From assembly GCA_963728195.1 (NCBI GenBank), contig CAVSIX010000007.1, positions 248,001 to 312,000 of the forward strand: DNA of 64,000 nucleotides. The letters are read 5' to 3'. Below the pieces are notes generated by a model. It ran no database searches and had not been told where the DNA came from. It was given only the letters and a program-made list of their open reading frames with translations. Shown one piece after another: positions 32,179 to 40,887 of the stretch; position 1 is the stretch's first letter; the number at the start of each line of letters is the position of its first letter. Source of the DNA: Sva-07 sp963728195 (GTDB lineage: Bacteria > Actinomycetota > Acidimicrobiia > Acidimicrobiales > Ilumatobacteraceae). A program made the position numbers and the translations under genes.

Positions 32179-33321
32179 TTGACCGACACCGTCATACAAC
32201 TCGACCACGTCCGCAAGTCGTTCGGCGACTTCGTCGCGGTCGAACACGCCGACTTCGGGATTCGCCAAGGCGAGTTCTTCGCCATGCTGGGGCCCTCGGG
32301 CTGCGGCAAGACGACGACCTTGAAGATGATCGCCGGGTTCGAACAACCGACGTCGGGCAAGGTGTTGCTCAACGGCGCCGACGTGAGCCGGATCCCGCCG
32401 TACAAGCGCAACGTCAACACCGTGTTCCAGCAGTACGCGCTGTTTCCACACATGTCGGTGGCCGACAACGTCCGGTTCGGCCCGAAGTCCAAGAAGCTGC
32501 CCAAGAGCGAGTACGAACCGAACGTCTCGCAGATGCTCGAGGTCGTACGTCTCTCCGAGTTCGCCGATCGTCGCCCCTCGCAACTGTCGGGCGGTCAGCA
32601 ACAGCGTGTCGCCCTCGCCCGGGCGTTGGTCAACTTCCCGAGCGCGCTGCTGCTCGACGAGCCGCTGGCTGCGCTCGACCTCAAGCTGCGCGAGGCGATG
32701 CAGTTCGAACTGAAGCGGATCCAACGAGAGGTCGGCATCACGTTCGTGTTCGTCACCCACGACCAGGGCGAAGCGCTCACGATGAGCGATCGCATCGCCG
32801 TGATGAGCGACGGTCGCGTCGAGCAGATCGGCACGCCCCAGGAGATCTACAACAGTCCGGCGTCACTGTTCGTCGCCGGCTTCATCGGATCGGCCAACCT
32901 GCTTCCGGGCGAGGTCATCGCATTCGACGGCGACGACACGGTCGTCGGGCTGACCGCGGGCCACACGGTCAGGGCGCGCACCGACCGCGAACGTCCCGTC
33001 GGCACGCCGGTGTCGGTGATGTTGCGTCCCGAGCGCCTGACTGCGACCGCAAGCACCGGCGACGAGGGCCGGTCGATCGAGGGCACCGTGTCCGACGTCG
33101 TCTTCCAGGGCGCGACCGCTCGGGTCGTCGTGCACCTGAAGGACGACAGCGAGGTCATCGCCAGCGTCATCACCGGCACCGACCTCCCGTTCCTGATGCC
33201 CGGCAACACCGTGCACCTGACGTGGGATCCTGGCAGCGCCGTGCTGCTGTCCGGATGGCCCCGCCGTCCCGGCGCGACCGCGAGCGACATCGACACCTTG
33301 GAGGCACACGCCGACTCCTGA
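32179..33321 (+). CDS. potA: Spermidine/putrescine ABC transporter ATPase
   Basis: A 380-residue importer ATPase. Walker A GPSGCGKTT, Q-loop FQQYALFPHMSV, signature LSGGQQQRVALARAL, Walker B LLLDEPLAALD and the H-loop VTHDQGEALTMSD are all present within the first 215 residues. A TOBE-type domain follows (SVMLRPERLTA ... NTVHLTWDPGSAVLLSG), as in PotA. Start is a TTG at 32179 with an AGGAG box six bases upstream. It drives polyamine import with the PotD, PotB and PotC proteins encoded next. Confidence 0.95.
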   Translation: MTDTVIQLDHVRKSFGDFVAVEHADFGIRQGEFFAMLGPSGCGKTTTLKMIAGFEQPTSGKVLLNGADVSRIPPYKRNVNTVFQQYALFPHMSVADNVRFGPKSKKLPKSEYEPNVSQMLEVVRLSEFADRRPSQLSGGQQQRVALARALVNFPSALLLDEPLAALDLKLREAMQFELKRIQREVGITFVFVTHDQGEALTMSDRIAVMSDGRVEQIGTPQEIYNSPASLFVAGFIGSANLLPGEVIAFDGDDTVVGLTAGHTVRARTDRERPVGTPVSVMLRPERLTATASTGDEGRSIEGTVSDVVFQGATARVVVHLKDDSEVIASVITGTDLPFLMPGNTVHLTWDPGSAVLLSGWPRRPGATASDIDTLEAHADS

Positions 33322-33365
33322 CACCGCTCCCGCAAGTCCGTCCTCATTCGACGGCGAGCCACAGC

Positions 33366-33414
33366 GACCCCACTGACACCGATCCGACCCACTGACACAG
33401 CGACCCACTGACAC
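33366..33414. repeat. Three direct repeats upstream of potD
   Basis: GACCCACTGACAC occurs at 33386-33398 and 33402-33414, with a one-base-longer version at 33366-33379. They fill the 125-base gap between potA and potD. Copies are 20 and 16 bases apart, about two helical turns, so a protein- or RNA-level control site is possible. Confidence 0.6.
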
Positions 33415-33446
33415 GAGACCGATCGAACACGAGACAGAAGGACATC

Positions 33447-34691
33447 ATGACCACGCAACGACCCAACCCGTTCCGCTCACCGTTCGGCCTCGGCCGCTCG
33501 GGCCTCACCCGGCGCCAGCTCCTGACGCGCGCCGGCGCCCTCGGAGCAGCCGGCATCTCGCTGCCAGCGCTCCTCGCCGCCTGTGGCAGCGACAGCGACG
33601 GCGAGTCGGGCTCGGCCGGAACGACGCCGGGCACGTCGGGCGGAACCACCGGGGGCACCACCGGCGGTGGCGACGGGAGCCTGTTCTTCGAGAACTGGCC
33701 CGCCTACATCGATCCCACCGAGGACGGCGCCACCGGAACGGTCGACCGCTTCATGGAAGCGACCGGCATCGACATGCGCTACACCGAGGCGTACAACGAC
33801 AACAACGAGTACTTCGCGAAGATTCAGCCGCTGCTCGGCCGCGGCGAGCCGATCGACCCGGACATCATCGCCCCCACCAGCTGGCTGGTGAACCGGCTGA
33901 TCGTGCTCGACTGGCTCGACAAGCTCCCGCTCGACCAGGTGCCGAACGCCGCCAACCTGCGCGCCGACCTGCAGAACCCGTCGTGGGATCCGACCGGCGA
34001 GTACAGCCTGCCGTGGCAGACCGGCTTCGCCGGCATCGCCTACAACTCCGACGTCACCGGCCGCGAGATCACGAGTGTCGACGACCTCTTCGATCCCGAG
34101 TTCGCCGGCAAGGTCGGTGCGCTCACCGAGATGCGTGACACGATCGGGGTCATCGCGATGAGCCTCGGCATCGACATCTCGACGCTCGAGACGTACGCCG
34201 ACGCCGCCCCGGCCTTCGACAAGCTGCAGGAGGCCAAGGACTCCGGCCAGATCCGTCGCTTCCACGGCAACGACTACTTCGACGACCTGTCCAACGGCAA
34301 CCTCGCGATCACGATCGGCTGGTCCGGCGACGTCGCTGCCATCGCACGCGACAACCCCGCCGTCAAGTTCGTGTTCCCCGAGAGCGGTGCGACGTCGTGG
34401 GCGGACTCGATGGTGCTCCCGAAGGGCGCACCCAACGTCGATGCGGCTGCGCAGTGGATGAACTTCGTCTACGACCCGGTGCAGGCCGCGCAGATCACGG
34501 CGTGGGTCGGCTACGTGTCACCGGTCGCCGGCGTCCGCGACGAGGTCGAGAAGCTCGATCCGGATCTCGCCAACGACCCGCTGGTCTTCCCCGACGACGC
34601 CACCCTCGCGAACACCAAGGGCTTCGCATCGTTGTCCGAGGCGGTCGAGGCCGAGTACGACGCAGCGTTCTCGGCGATCACCGGAGCCTGA
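33447..34691 (+). CDS. potD: Polyamine ABC transporter substrate-binding lipoprotein
   Basis: A 414-residue binding protein exported by the Tat route and lipid-anchored. The signal shows LTRRQLLTRAG (twin arginine), a hydrophobic run and the lipobox LPALLAAC at about residue 50. A Gly/Thr-rich linker precedes the mature domain starting LFFENWPAYIDP, and the pattern EAYNDNNEYFAKIQPLLGRG and WQTGFAGIAYNSDVTG matches PotD/PotF-type proteins. The aromatic W and acidic residues that bind polyamine in PotD are plausible here, but specificity is not provable by eye. It lies between potA and potB. Confidence 0.92.
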   Translation: MTTQRPNPFRSPFGLGRSGLTRRQLLTRAGALGAAGISLPALLAACGSDSDGESGSAGTTPGTSGGTTGGTTGGGDGSLFFENWPAYIDPTEDGATGTVDRFMEATGIDMRYTEAYNDNNEYFAKIQPLLGRGEPIDPDIIAPTSWLVNRLIVLDWLDKLPLDQVPNAANLRADLQNPSWDPTGEYSLPWQTGFAGIAYNSDVTGREITSVDDLFDPEFAGKVGALTEMRDTIGVIAMSLGIDISTLETYADAAPAFDKLQEAKDSGQIRRFHGNDYFDDLSNGNLAITIGWSGDVAAIARDNPAVKFVFPESGATSWADSMVLPKGAPNVDAAAQWMNFVYDPVQAAQITAWVGYVSPVAGVRDEVEKLDPDLANDPLVFPDDATLANTKGFASLSEAVEAEYDAAFSAITGA

Positions 34692-34704
34692 GGATCAACG
34701 TCGG

Positions 34705-35784
34705 GTGACCACCGCCGTCGAGGAGACTCGCGCCGCCCGGACCGGCGTCAAGCGCCCCGAGCTCATCGGGCTCGGGGCGCTCGTCGGCGCCGGCGCGCTC
34801 CTCGCGGCGGTCGGCACCCGGTTGCTGACGGGTCCACTCGCCGTGGTCGCGCTGTCGCTGGTGCTCGCCAGCGTGTTGACGCTGGTGGTCGTCGCCATCA
34901 CGGGAACGCCGCAGACCCGTCGCAAGATCGCCCCGTACGGGCTGCTCAAGCCGGGCATGCTGTGGCTGGCGCTGTTCTACCTTGCGCCACTGTTCACGCT
35001 GCTACGGCTGTCGCTGTCCACGCTGCCCAGCCGCTTCGCGGTCGAGGCCGAGTTCGACTGGAACTTCTCGAACTACAGCACCGCATTCACCGACTTCGGC
35101 CCGCAGTTCCAGCGGGCGTTCACGTACGCCGCCATCGCCACCGTGCTCACGATCGCGATCGGCTACCCGCTCGCCTACGTGATCGCGTTCCGGGGAGGCA
35201 AGTACCGCACGCTGCTGCTCGGACTGGTGGTCATCCCGTTCTTCACGTCGTATCTGATCCGCACGATCGCGTGGCGCAGCCTGCTGTCCGACCAGGGCGC
35301 CTTCGTCGGCGCCGTCCAGACGTTTCGCCTCGACTGGTTGCTCGAGTCGCTGCAGATCATGGACGACGGACGCCTGATCAACACGCCCGCGGCCGTGATC
35401 TTCGGACTGACGTACAACTTCCTGCCGTTCATGATCCTGCCGATCTACGTCAGCCTCGAGAAGATCGACATCCGCCTGCTCGACGCCGCGAAGGACCTGT
35501 ACTCCACGTCGACGTCGGCGTTCGCGAAGATCGTGATCCCGCTGTCGATTCCCGGCATCTTCGCCGGCACGCTGCTGACGTTCATCCCCGCCGCGGGCGA
35601 CTTCGTCAACTCGCTGTACCTCGGCAGCCCGAACACGACGATGATCGGCAACTCGATCCAGGACCAGTTCCTCGTGCAGAACAACGTGCCGCTCGCATCG
35701 GCGATGTCGTTCGTGCTCATGTTCATCATCACCGTGTTCGTGATCATCTACAGCAGGTTCTTCGGGACCGAGGACCTCGCATGA
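34705..35784 (+). CDS. potB: Polyamine ABC transporter permease
   Basis: A 359-residue permease with six core transmembrane helices plus an N-terminal extension of about 75 residues holding two additional hydrophobic stretches (GLGALVGAGALLAAVG and VVALSLVLASVLTLVVVAI). The core begins GMLWLALFYLAPLFTLLRLS, as in PotB. The coupling loop that meets PotA reads DAAKDLYSTSTSAFAKIVIPLS (EAA motif). A GTG at 34705 starts 13 bases after the potD stop. The additional helices are unlike E. coli PotB but common in actinobacteria. Confidence 0.92.
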   Translation: MTTAVEETRAARTGVKRPELIGLGALVGAGALLAAVGTRLLTGPLAVVALSLVLASVLTLVVVAITGTPQTRRKIAPYGLLKPGMLWLALFYLAPLFTLLRLSLSTLPSRFAVEAEFDWNFSNYSTAFTDFGPQFQRAFTYAAIATVLTIAIGYPLAYVIAFRGGKYRTLLLGLVVIPFFTSYLIRTIAWRSLLSDQGAFVGAVQTFRLDWLLESLQIMDDGRLINTPAAVIFGLTYNFLPFMILPIYVSLEKIDIRLLDAAKDLYSTSTSAFAKIVIPLSIPGIFAGTLLTFIPAAGDFVNSLYLGSPNTTMIGNSIQDQFLVQNNVPLASAMSFVLMFIITVFVIIYSRFFGTEDLA

Positions 35785-35794
35785 GGTGCCCGTC

Positions 35795-36610
35795 GTGAGT
35801 GCGCCGTCATCCACCGGCGGGCGCATCGCCCGATTCGCGTTGAACGCCTACGCCGGCCTCGGGCTGCTGTACCTGTTCGTACCGATCATCTGGATCGTCG
35901 TCTTCTCGTTCAACGAGCCGAAGGGCAACTACAACGTCGAGTGGCAGCAGTTCACGCTCGACAACTGGGCGAATCCGTTCGCCGACGAGTCGCTGACCAA
36001 CGCCTTCGTCGAGAGCCTGAAGATCGCCACGATCTCCACGTTGATCGCCACCGTGCTCGGCTCGATGATCGCCATCGCACTGGCGCGCTACCGGTTCCGT
36101 GGCAGCGGCGGGCTGAACTTCTTCCTCGTGCTCCCCCTGACCACACCGGAGATCGTGCTGGGCTCGTCGCTCGCCACCCTGTTCCTCGACTGGGACGTCA
36201 CCCGCGACTTCAACACCGTCGTGATCGCGCACGTGATGTTCCAGGTGAGCTTCGTCGCGCTGACCGTGCGAGCGCGTGTCCGCGGGTTCGACTGGACGCT
36301 CGAGGAGGCTGCCCAGGACCTCGGCGCCTCGCCGCTGCGGACGTTCTGGAAGGTGACGTTCCCGTTGATCCTGCCGGGCATCCTGGCTGCGGCACTGCTG
36401 TCGTTCGCGCTCTCGCTCGACGACTTCATCATCACGCTGTTCAACGCCGGTTCGCTGGTGACGTTCCCGCTGTACATCAACAGCAGCTTCCGGGTGAAGT
36501 TCCCGCCGGAGGTCAACGTGCTCGCCTCGGTGATTTTGTTGGTCAGCGTCGCGCTGATGCTCGGTGGGACGGTCTGGGGCGCCCGGGGGCGCCGCAAGTC
36601 CACGGCGTGA
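35795..36610 (+). CDS. potC: Polyamine ABC transporter permease
   Basis: A 271-residue permease with six transmembrane helices and the EAA coupling loop EEAAQDLGASPLRTFWKVTFP. LLYLFVPIIWIVVFSFNEPKG at the start matches PotC. The GTG at 35795 has a GAGGTG sequence upstream; a GTG at 35786 is also in frame, two bases after the potB stop. The last four bases overlap the start of a cyclotransferase-like gene, so translation of the two is coupled. Confidence 0.93.
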   Translation: MSAPSSTGGRIARFALNAYAGLGLLYLFVPIIWIVVFSFNEPKGNYNVEWQQFTLDNWANPFADESLTNAFVESLKIATISTLIATVLGSMIAIALARYRFRGSGGLNFFLVLPLTTPEIVLGSSLATLFLDWDVTRDFNTVVIAHVMFQVSFVALTVRARVRGFDWTLEEAAQDLGASPLRTFWKVTFPLILPGILAAALLSFALSLDDFIITLFNAGSLVTFPLYINSSFRVKFPPEVNVLASVILLVSVALMLGGTVWGARGRRKSTA

Positions 36611-36990
36611 TCCGCCACCTCTTCGTGTACGGCACGCTGCGGCCGGGGGACGTTCGGTGGCATTTCCTCGAGCCATTCGTCGTCGACGACGGCTGGCACG
36701 ACACCGTGACCGGAGAGTTGTACGACACCGGCCTCGACTACCCCGCCGCCATGTTCGACGAGGTGGCCACGAGCACCGTCCACGGCCACACGTTCACACT
36801 GCTCGAGGTGTCCGCGGTTCGGGCGCTGGAGGTACTCGACGAGGTCGAGGGCATCGTCGACGGCGAGTACTCACGGGTGATCGTGCGCACCGGGCGCGGC
36901 GTCGACGCATGGGCCTACGCCAGCGGCCAGGGCCTCGACCTCACCCCGATCACCTCCGGCGACTGGTTCCTCCACCGCCCCCCGCCCTGA
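36607..36990 (+). CDS. Gamma-glutamylcyclotransferase / gamma-glutamylamine cyclotransferase-like (AIG2) protein
   Basis: A 127-residue protein beginning HLFVYGTLRPG, the substrate loop of the GGCT/AIG2 fold. The catalytic glutamate is in EVLDEVEGIVDGEYSR (family LDxxExxxxxxYxR). Such enzymes cleave gamma-glutamyl compounds to 5-oxoproline, or in the GGACT branch release an amine from gamma-glutamyl-amine. The GTG overlaps the potC stop (GTGA), so it is the last gene of the polyamine operon. This suggests that it acts on gamma-glutamyl-polyamine or a related compound; that is inference from context. Confidence 0.85.
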   Translation: MIRHLFVYGTLRPGDVRWHFLEPFVVDDGWHDTVTGELYDTGLDYPAAMFDEVATSTVHGHTFTLLEVSAVRALEVLDEVEGIVDGEYSRVIVRTGRGVDAWAYASGQGLDLTPITSGDWFLHRPPP

Positions 36991-37059
36991 ACTGTCACAC
37001 CGTGCCGGGTCAATCGTGAGGGTTCGGTTGCGCTGGTTGCGCATCCCGCCGTCGCCGTG

Positions 37060-37073
37060 CGAACATGTGTTCG
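37060..37073 (+). promoter_or_regulatory. LexA/SOS box at dinB
   Basis: CGAACATGTGTTCG is a perfect match to the actinobacterial LexA operator (CGAAC, four bases, GTTCG). It ends exactly where the dinB ATG at 37074 begins, so a LexA dimer would cover the start of transcription of a leaderless message. It also explains why the ATG at 37065, inside the box, is a poor start choice. Confidence 0.8.
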
Positions 37074-38276
37074 ATGCCCGTCTCTCCCCGCTCGGCGGCG
37101 ACGATCCTGCACGCCGACCTCGACTCGTTCTATGCGTCCGTCGAGCAGCGCGACGATCCGGCACTGCGAGGGCGCCCCGTCGTGGTCGGCGGGGGTGTGG
37201 TGCTCGCCGCCAGCTACGAAGCCAAGGCGTTCGGCGTCCGAACGGCGATGTCCGGTGGTGCAGCACGACGCGCCTGCCCGAACCTCGTCGAGGTGCCGCC
37301 GCGCTTCGAGGCCTACAGCGAGGCCAGCAGGGCGGTCTTCGAGATCTTCCGCGACACGTCCCCGATCGTCGAGCCGATGTCGATCGACGAGGCCTTCATC
37401 GACGTCGCCGGGCTGTGGCGCCTCGCCGGCACGCCCACCGACATCGCTGCGCAGTTGCGCCGTCGCGTCGCCGACGAGGTCGGGCTGCCGCTCAGCGTCG
37501 GGGTGGCGCGCACCAAGTTCCTGGCGAAGGTGGCGAGCGCCGTGTCGAAGCCCGACGGGTTGCTCGTCGTCGAACCGGACGGCGAGCTGGACTTCCTCCA
37601 CCCGCTGGCGGTGCAGCGGTTGTGGGGCGTCGGGGCGGTGACGGCCACCAAGTTGCACGAGCGGGGCGTGCACACCGTGGCCGACGTCGCAGCGATGTCG
37701 CCAGAGGCACTGGTGGCGATCGTCGGCCGGTCGATGGGCCACCAGCTCCACGCACTGGCACACAACCGCGACGCCCGCCGCGTGACGACGGGCAAGCGCA
37801 GGGGTTCGATCGGCTCGCAGCAGGCGCTCGGACGGCGCCGTCGATCGCGTGACGAGATCGACGTCGTGCTGTGGCGGCTCGTCGATCGGGTCGCCGGCCG
37901 GATGCGCCGCGCCGACCGAGTAGGACGCACGATCACGCTCCGTCTGCGTTTCGACGACCTGACCCGCGCCACGCGATCTCGATCTCTCCCCGACTCGACC
38001 TCCGCAACTGCGGTGATCCATGCGACGGCGATGGCGATCCTCGATACATCATGGCCACTGATCGAGGCCCGAGGCATCAGCCTGCTCGGTCTCTCCGTCG
38101 GCAACCTCGCCGATCGCAACGCCGTCCAGCTCCTGCTGCCGTTCGAACGTTGCGAGTCCGAACAGCTCGACACCGTCGTCGATGCCGTCAGGGAACGCTT
38201 CGGACGAACCGCGTTGCAGCGCGCGACGACGATGCGCGGCGACCCCGGCATGCAACTCCCGATGCTCCCTGACTGA
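37074..38276 (+). CDS. dinB: DNA polymerase IV
   Basis: A 400-residue Y-family translesion polymerase. The metal-binding residues are in ILHADLDSFYASVE (first aspartate) and MSIDEAFID (Asp-Glu pair); the steric-gate segment is also there (F-Y). Little-finger domain residues continue to the end. The extreme C-terminus QLPMLPD resembles a beta-clamp binding motif. The start at 37074 is chosen because a perfect LexA box occupies 37060-37073. It should be induced by DNA damage and perform error-prone bypass. Confidence 0.95.
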   Translation: MPVSPRSAATILHADLDSFYASVEQRDDPALRGRPVVVGGGVVLAASYEAKAFGVRTAMSGGAARRACPNLVEVPPRFEAYSEASRAVFEIFRDTSPIVEPMSIDEAFIDVAGLWRLAGTPTDIAAQLRRRVADEVGLPLSVGVARTKFLAKVASAVSKPDGLLVVEPDGELDFLHPLAVQRLWGVGAVTATKLHERGVHTVADVAAMSPEALVAIVGRSMGHQLHALAHNRDARRVTTGKRRGSIGSQQALGRRRRSRDEIDVVLWRLVDRVAGRMRRADRVGRTITLRLRFDDLTRATRSRSLPDSTSATAVIHATAMAILDTSWPLIEARGISLLGLSVGNLADRNAVQLLLPFERCESEQLDTVVDAVRERFGRTALQRATTMRGDPGMQLPMLPD

Positions 38277-38334
38277 TGGAGCGATTGGTGACGCGGTGCC
38301 AGGCACTGCGTAGCCGTTCGGTAGGTTCACAGCG

Positions 38335-39228
38335 ATGAGCGCTCGCGAACGATTGATCGGTCCGTCCAACACCGGTGTGTGGTATTTCACCGACGGGATG
38401 TCGGCCGGCCAGGCCGCCGACACCGCCGGGCGGATCGAGTCGCTCGGGTACTCGACGCTGTGGGTGCCGGACACGGTGGGCCGCGACCCCTTCGCCCACC
38501 TCGCCTGGCTCGGATCGCAGACCGAGACGCTGCAGTTCGCCACCGGCATCGCCAGCATCTTCTCCCGACATCCCGGCCCGATGCTGCAGGCGGCCAACAC
38601 GCTCGCCGAGCAGACCGGCGGCCGGTTCGTGCTCGGCCTCGGCGTGAGCCACGAGCCGATGGTCGCCGGCCTGCGCAAGCTCGACTACTCCAAGCCCCTC
38701 ACGCAGATGCGCGCCTACCTCGAGGCGATGGATGCGTCGCCCTACATGGCGCTGCCACCGGCCGAACCGTTCATCCGGCTGCTCGCGGCGCTCGGGCCGA
38801 AGATGCTCGAGCTGTCGGCGACCGCCGCCGACGGCGCCCATCCCTACTTCGTGACCCCCGAGCACACCGCCGAGGCGCGCGCTGCGATCGGTCCCGACAA
38901 GCTGCTGTGCGTCGAACAGAAGGTGATCCTCTCCACCGACGCAGAAGCGGCCCGGGCCGCCGCGAACGTACAGATCGATCGCTACGCCGGCCTGCCGAAC
39001 TACCGGAACAACTGGAAGCGCATCGGCTTCAGCGAAGACGAGATCGAGCAGCGCGACCATCGCTTCGTCGACCACGTCATCGTGTGGGGAGACGAGGAGC
39101 GGGTCCGAGCCGGCATCCAGGCCCATTACGACGCCGGCGCCGACCACGTCTGCATCCAGCCCGTGTCGACCGAGGGCCCCCGCGTCCTCGACTGGGCCGT
39201 GCTCGAAGCCCTCGCGCCGTCTGCCTGA
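38335..39228 (+). CDS. LLM-class F420-dependent oxidoreductase
   Basis: A 297-residue luciferase-like monooxygenase-fold protein: ESLGYSTLWVPDTVGRDPF, LQFATGIASIFSRHPGPMLQAANTL and GRFVLGLGVSHEPMV are the TIM-barrel blocks of the F420-dependent branch, including the non-prolyl cis-peptide region. The cofactor is probably F420 rather than FMN, judged from family. A TAGGTT box lies seven bases before the ATG and no ribosome-binding site is seen. The substrate is unknown. Confidence 0.88.
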   Translation: MSARERLIGPSNTGVWYFTDGMSAGQAADTAGRIESLGYSTLWVPDTVGRDPFAHLAWLGSQTETLQFATGIASIFSRHPGPMLQAANTLAEQTGGRFVLGLGVSHEPMVAGLRKLDYSKPLTQMRAYLEAMDASPYMALPPAEPFIRLLAALGPKMLELSATAADGAHPYFVTPEHTAEARAAIGPDKLLCVEQKVILSTDAEAARAAANVQIDRYAGLPNYRNNWKRIGFSEDEIEQRDHRFVDHVIVWGDEERVRAGIQAHYDAGADHVCIQPVSTEGPRVLDWAVLEALAPSA

Positions 39229-39292
39229 CCGAACCAGCCCGAATTCGGGCAGAGGCGGGGTCGCTCGGGCGCTGGCGTTGCTAGTGGCGCCG

Positions 39293-40825
39293 TCAGCCGA
39301 GGCGATCGAGGATGTTGCGGGTGATCTGCTCGACGTCGCAGTCGCGTTCGGCCAGGCCCCACACCCAGTCGGTCGAACCCGACGTGATCACCGTGCCACC
39401 CGCCGCGGACACGTACGAGCCGAGCACCGCATGGCCGTGAGCGATCCGCTCGACGGATTCCTCACTGCGATCGTCGAACAGGCGCGAGGCGATGAACTCG
39501 ATCTCCGACGGTTCGTGCGGAGCCGGAGGGCGAGAGGCGGTGGTCCGGGTGAAGTGGGCAGCGGGCGCAGTTCCGAGGATCTCGAAATCTGCCGGCGTTC
39601 CGTCCGCACCGGTCGGATACGGCAGTCCGTCTCGGTAGGTGAAGTCGCAGCCGTCGCACTCGTAGCCGACGACCGTGGCCGCCGACCCGAGCACGTCGCC
39701 GTAGTCCAAACCGGTGCCCTCGAAGATCCAGTGCCCCGGGCGGTGCAGCGTGTACCCGCCGGCGCCGCGGGTGACCCGCTTGCCGATGCGGTGGTAGCCG
39801 CCACGGCTGAAGCTCACGCCGGTCATGTGGTTCTCCGGGCGCTCGAGGAGGTGATCGCTCCAGATCGTCGTGAGTTCGGCCTGGCGATCGGTGCCGAACA
39901 CGGGATCGCGTTTGAACATGCCCTTGAAGCCGACCATCGTCGCGGCTGGTCCCACACTCCCGTCCCCCGTGCGGTTCTCGAGGCGCACCTGCCAGAACGC
40001 GGTGTTGCCCGAGAAGAACACGGCGTGCCCGCCACGGCCGATGAACCCCTCGACGGTGTCGCGCATCGGCGCCGACCAGTACTCGTCGTGGCCGACCGAC
40101 AGATACAGCGAGTACGGCGAGTCGGGCCCGAGGAGCTCGGGATGCTCCTCCAGGTCGGCGTTGGTGACGACGTCGATGTCGTAGCCCTCGCGCTCGGCCC
40201 ATTCGATGAACGGCCCGCTCCAGTTCGGCCATCCGGCCGAGCCGCCCCACGGCGACAGATGGTTCATGCGCAGATAGCCGACGTGACTCGCGCTCTGATG
40301 GTCGGGCGGATGCAGCGACGTCACCCGCTGGCCGGCACCGGGCGGCTTGTACAAATATCCAGACGCCATCGGGCGCAGCAGCGAGACCTGAGTGGCGCCG
40401 GTGTAGAGATTTCGCCCGCCGAAGTCGTTGTAGGCGTGCCACGTGTTGGTGTCGATCGCCCACAGCACCGACGAGGTCGTCGTCGACAGGTCGGGCCGCA
40501 CCACGAAGAATGCCCGGCTCGTGCGCCGTTTGCCGTCGACGTCGATCGCCAGCAGCACCTCGTAGTACCCCGACGCCCAGTCGATGTCGACGCCGACCTC
40601 CGCCGCAACCGGCCAGTCGCACCCGTGCTCGGATGCGTCGGGAGGCGTCGGATGGTCGCCAGCGGGGATGTCGGTCTCGTCGAACACGACGTCGCGAGTC
40701 GCCCCGATCCGGGCGACCTCGATCCGCACCGGGCGACCACCCGCTGACGAGAGATGCACACCCACCACCTCGCCCGGCGCCACCGATTGCGGCCAGCAGT
40801 ACCCGTTCACGGTCTCGTACGCCAT
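39293..40825 (-). CDS. N,N-dimethylformamidase beta-subunit-like protein
   Basis: A 510-residue protein with an N-terminal Ig-like beta domain (about 110 residues) and a larger domain typical of the DMFase large subunit family. VLWAIDTNTWHAYNDFGGRNLY, PPDHQSASHVGYLRMNHLSPW and SLYLSVGHDEYWSAPMRDTVEGF are conserved blocks; the last contains the H-D-E-Y cluster linked to the iron site of DMFase, and FFSGNTAFWQVRLE follows. There is no small alpha-subunit gene beside it. It may hydrolyse an amide, but many homologues are uncharacterised. No signal peptide. Confidence 0.8.
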   Translation of the reverse strand: MAYETVNGYCWPQSVAPGEVVGVHLSSAGGRPVRIEVARIGATRDVVFDETDIPAGDHPTPPDASEHGCDWPVAAEVGVDIDWASGYYEVLLAIDVDGKRRTSRAFFVVRPDLSTTTSSVLWAIDTNTWHAYNDFGGRNLYTGATQVSLLRPMASGYLYKPPGAGQRVTSLHPPDHQSASHVGYLRMNHLSPWGGSAGWPNWSGPFIEWAEREGYDIDVVTNADLEEHPELLGPDSPYSLYLSVGHDEYWSAPMRDTVEGFIGRGGHAVFFSGNTAFWQVRLENRTGDGSVGPAATMVGFKGMFKRDPVFGTDRQAELTTIWSDHLLERPENHMTGVSFSRGGYHRIGKRVTRGAGGYTLHRPGHWIFEGTGLDYGDVLGSAATVVGYECDGCDFTYRDGLPYPTGADGTPADFEILGTAPAAHFTRTTASRPPAPHEPSEIEFIASRLFDDRSEESVERIAHGHAVLGSYVSAAGGTVITSGSTDWVWGLAERDCDVEQITRNILDRLG

Positions 40826-40887
40826 CGCCCGACCCTATGCGGCGGGTCGGCGTGGCGACGTGTGCGGCCGATACGTTCGGGGGCGAC

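Noticed and set aside
33366..33414. Possible CRISPR-like repeat array upstream of potD
   Set aside because: Only three 13-14 base copies with 3-6 base spacers; too short for CRISPR, and no cas genes.
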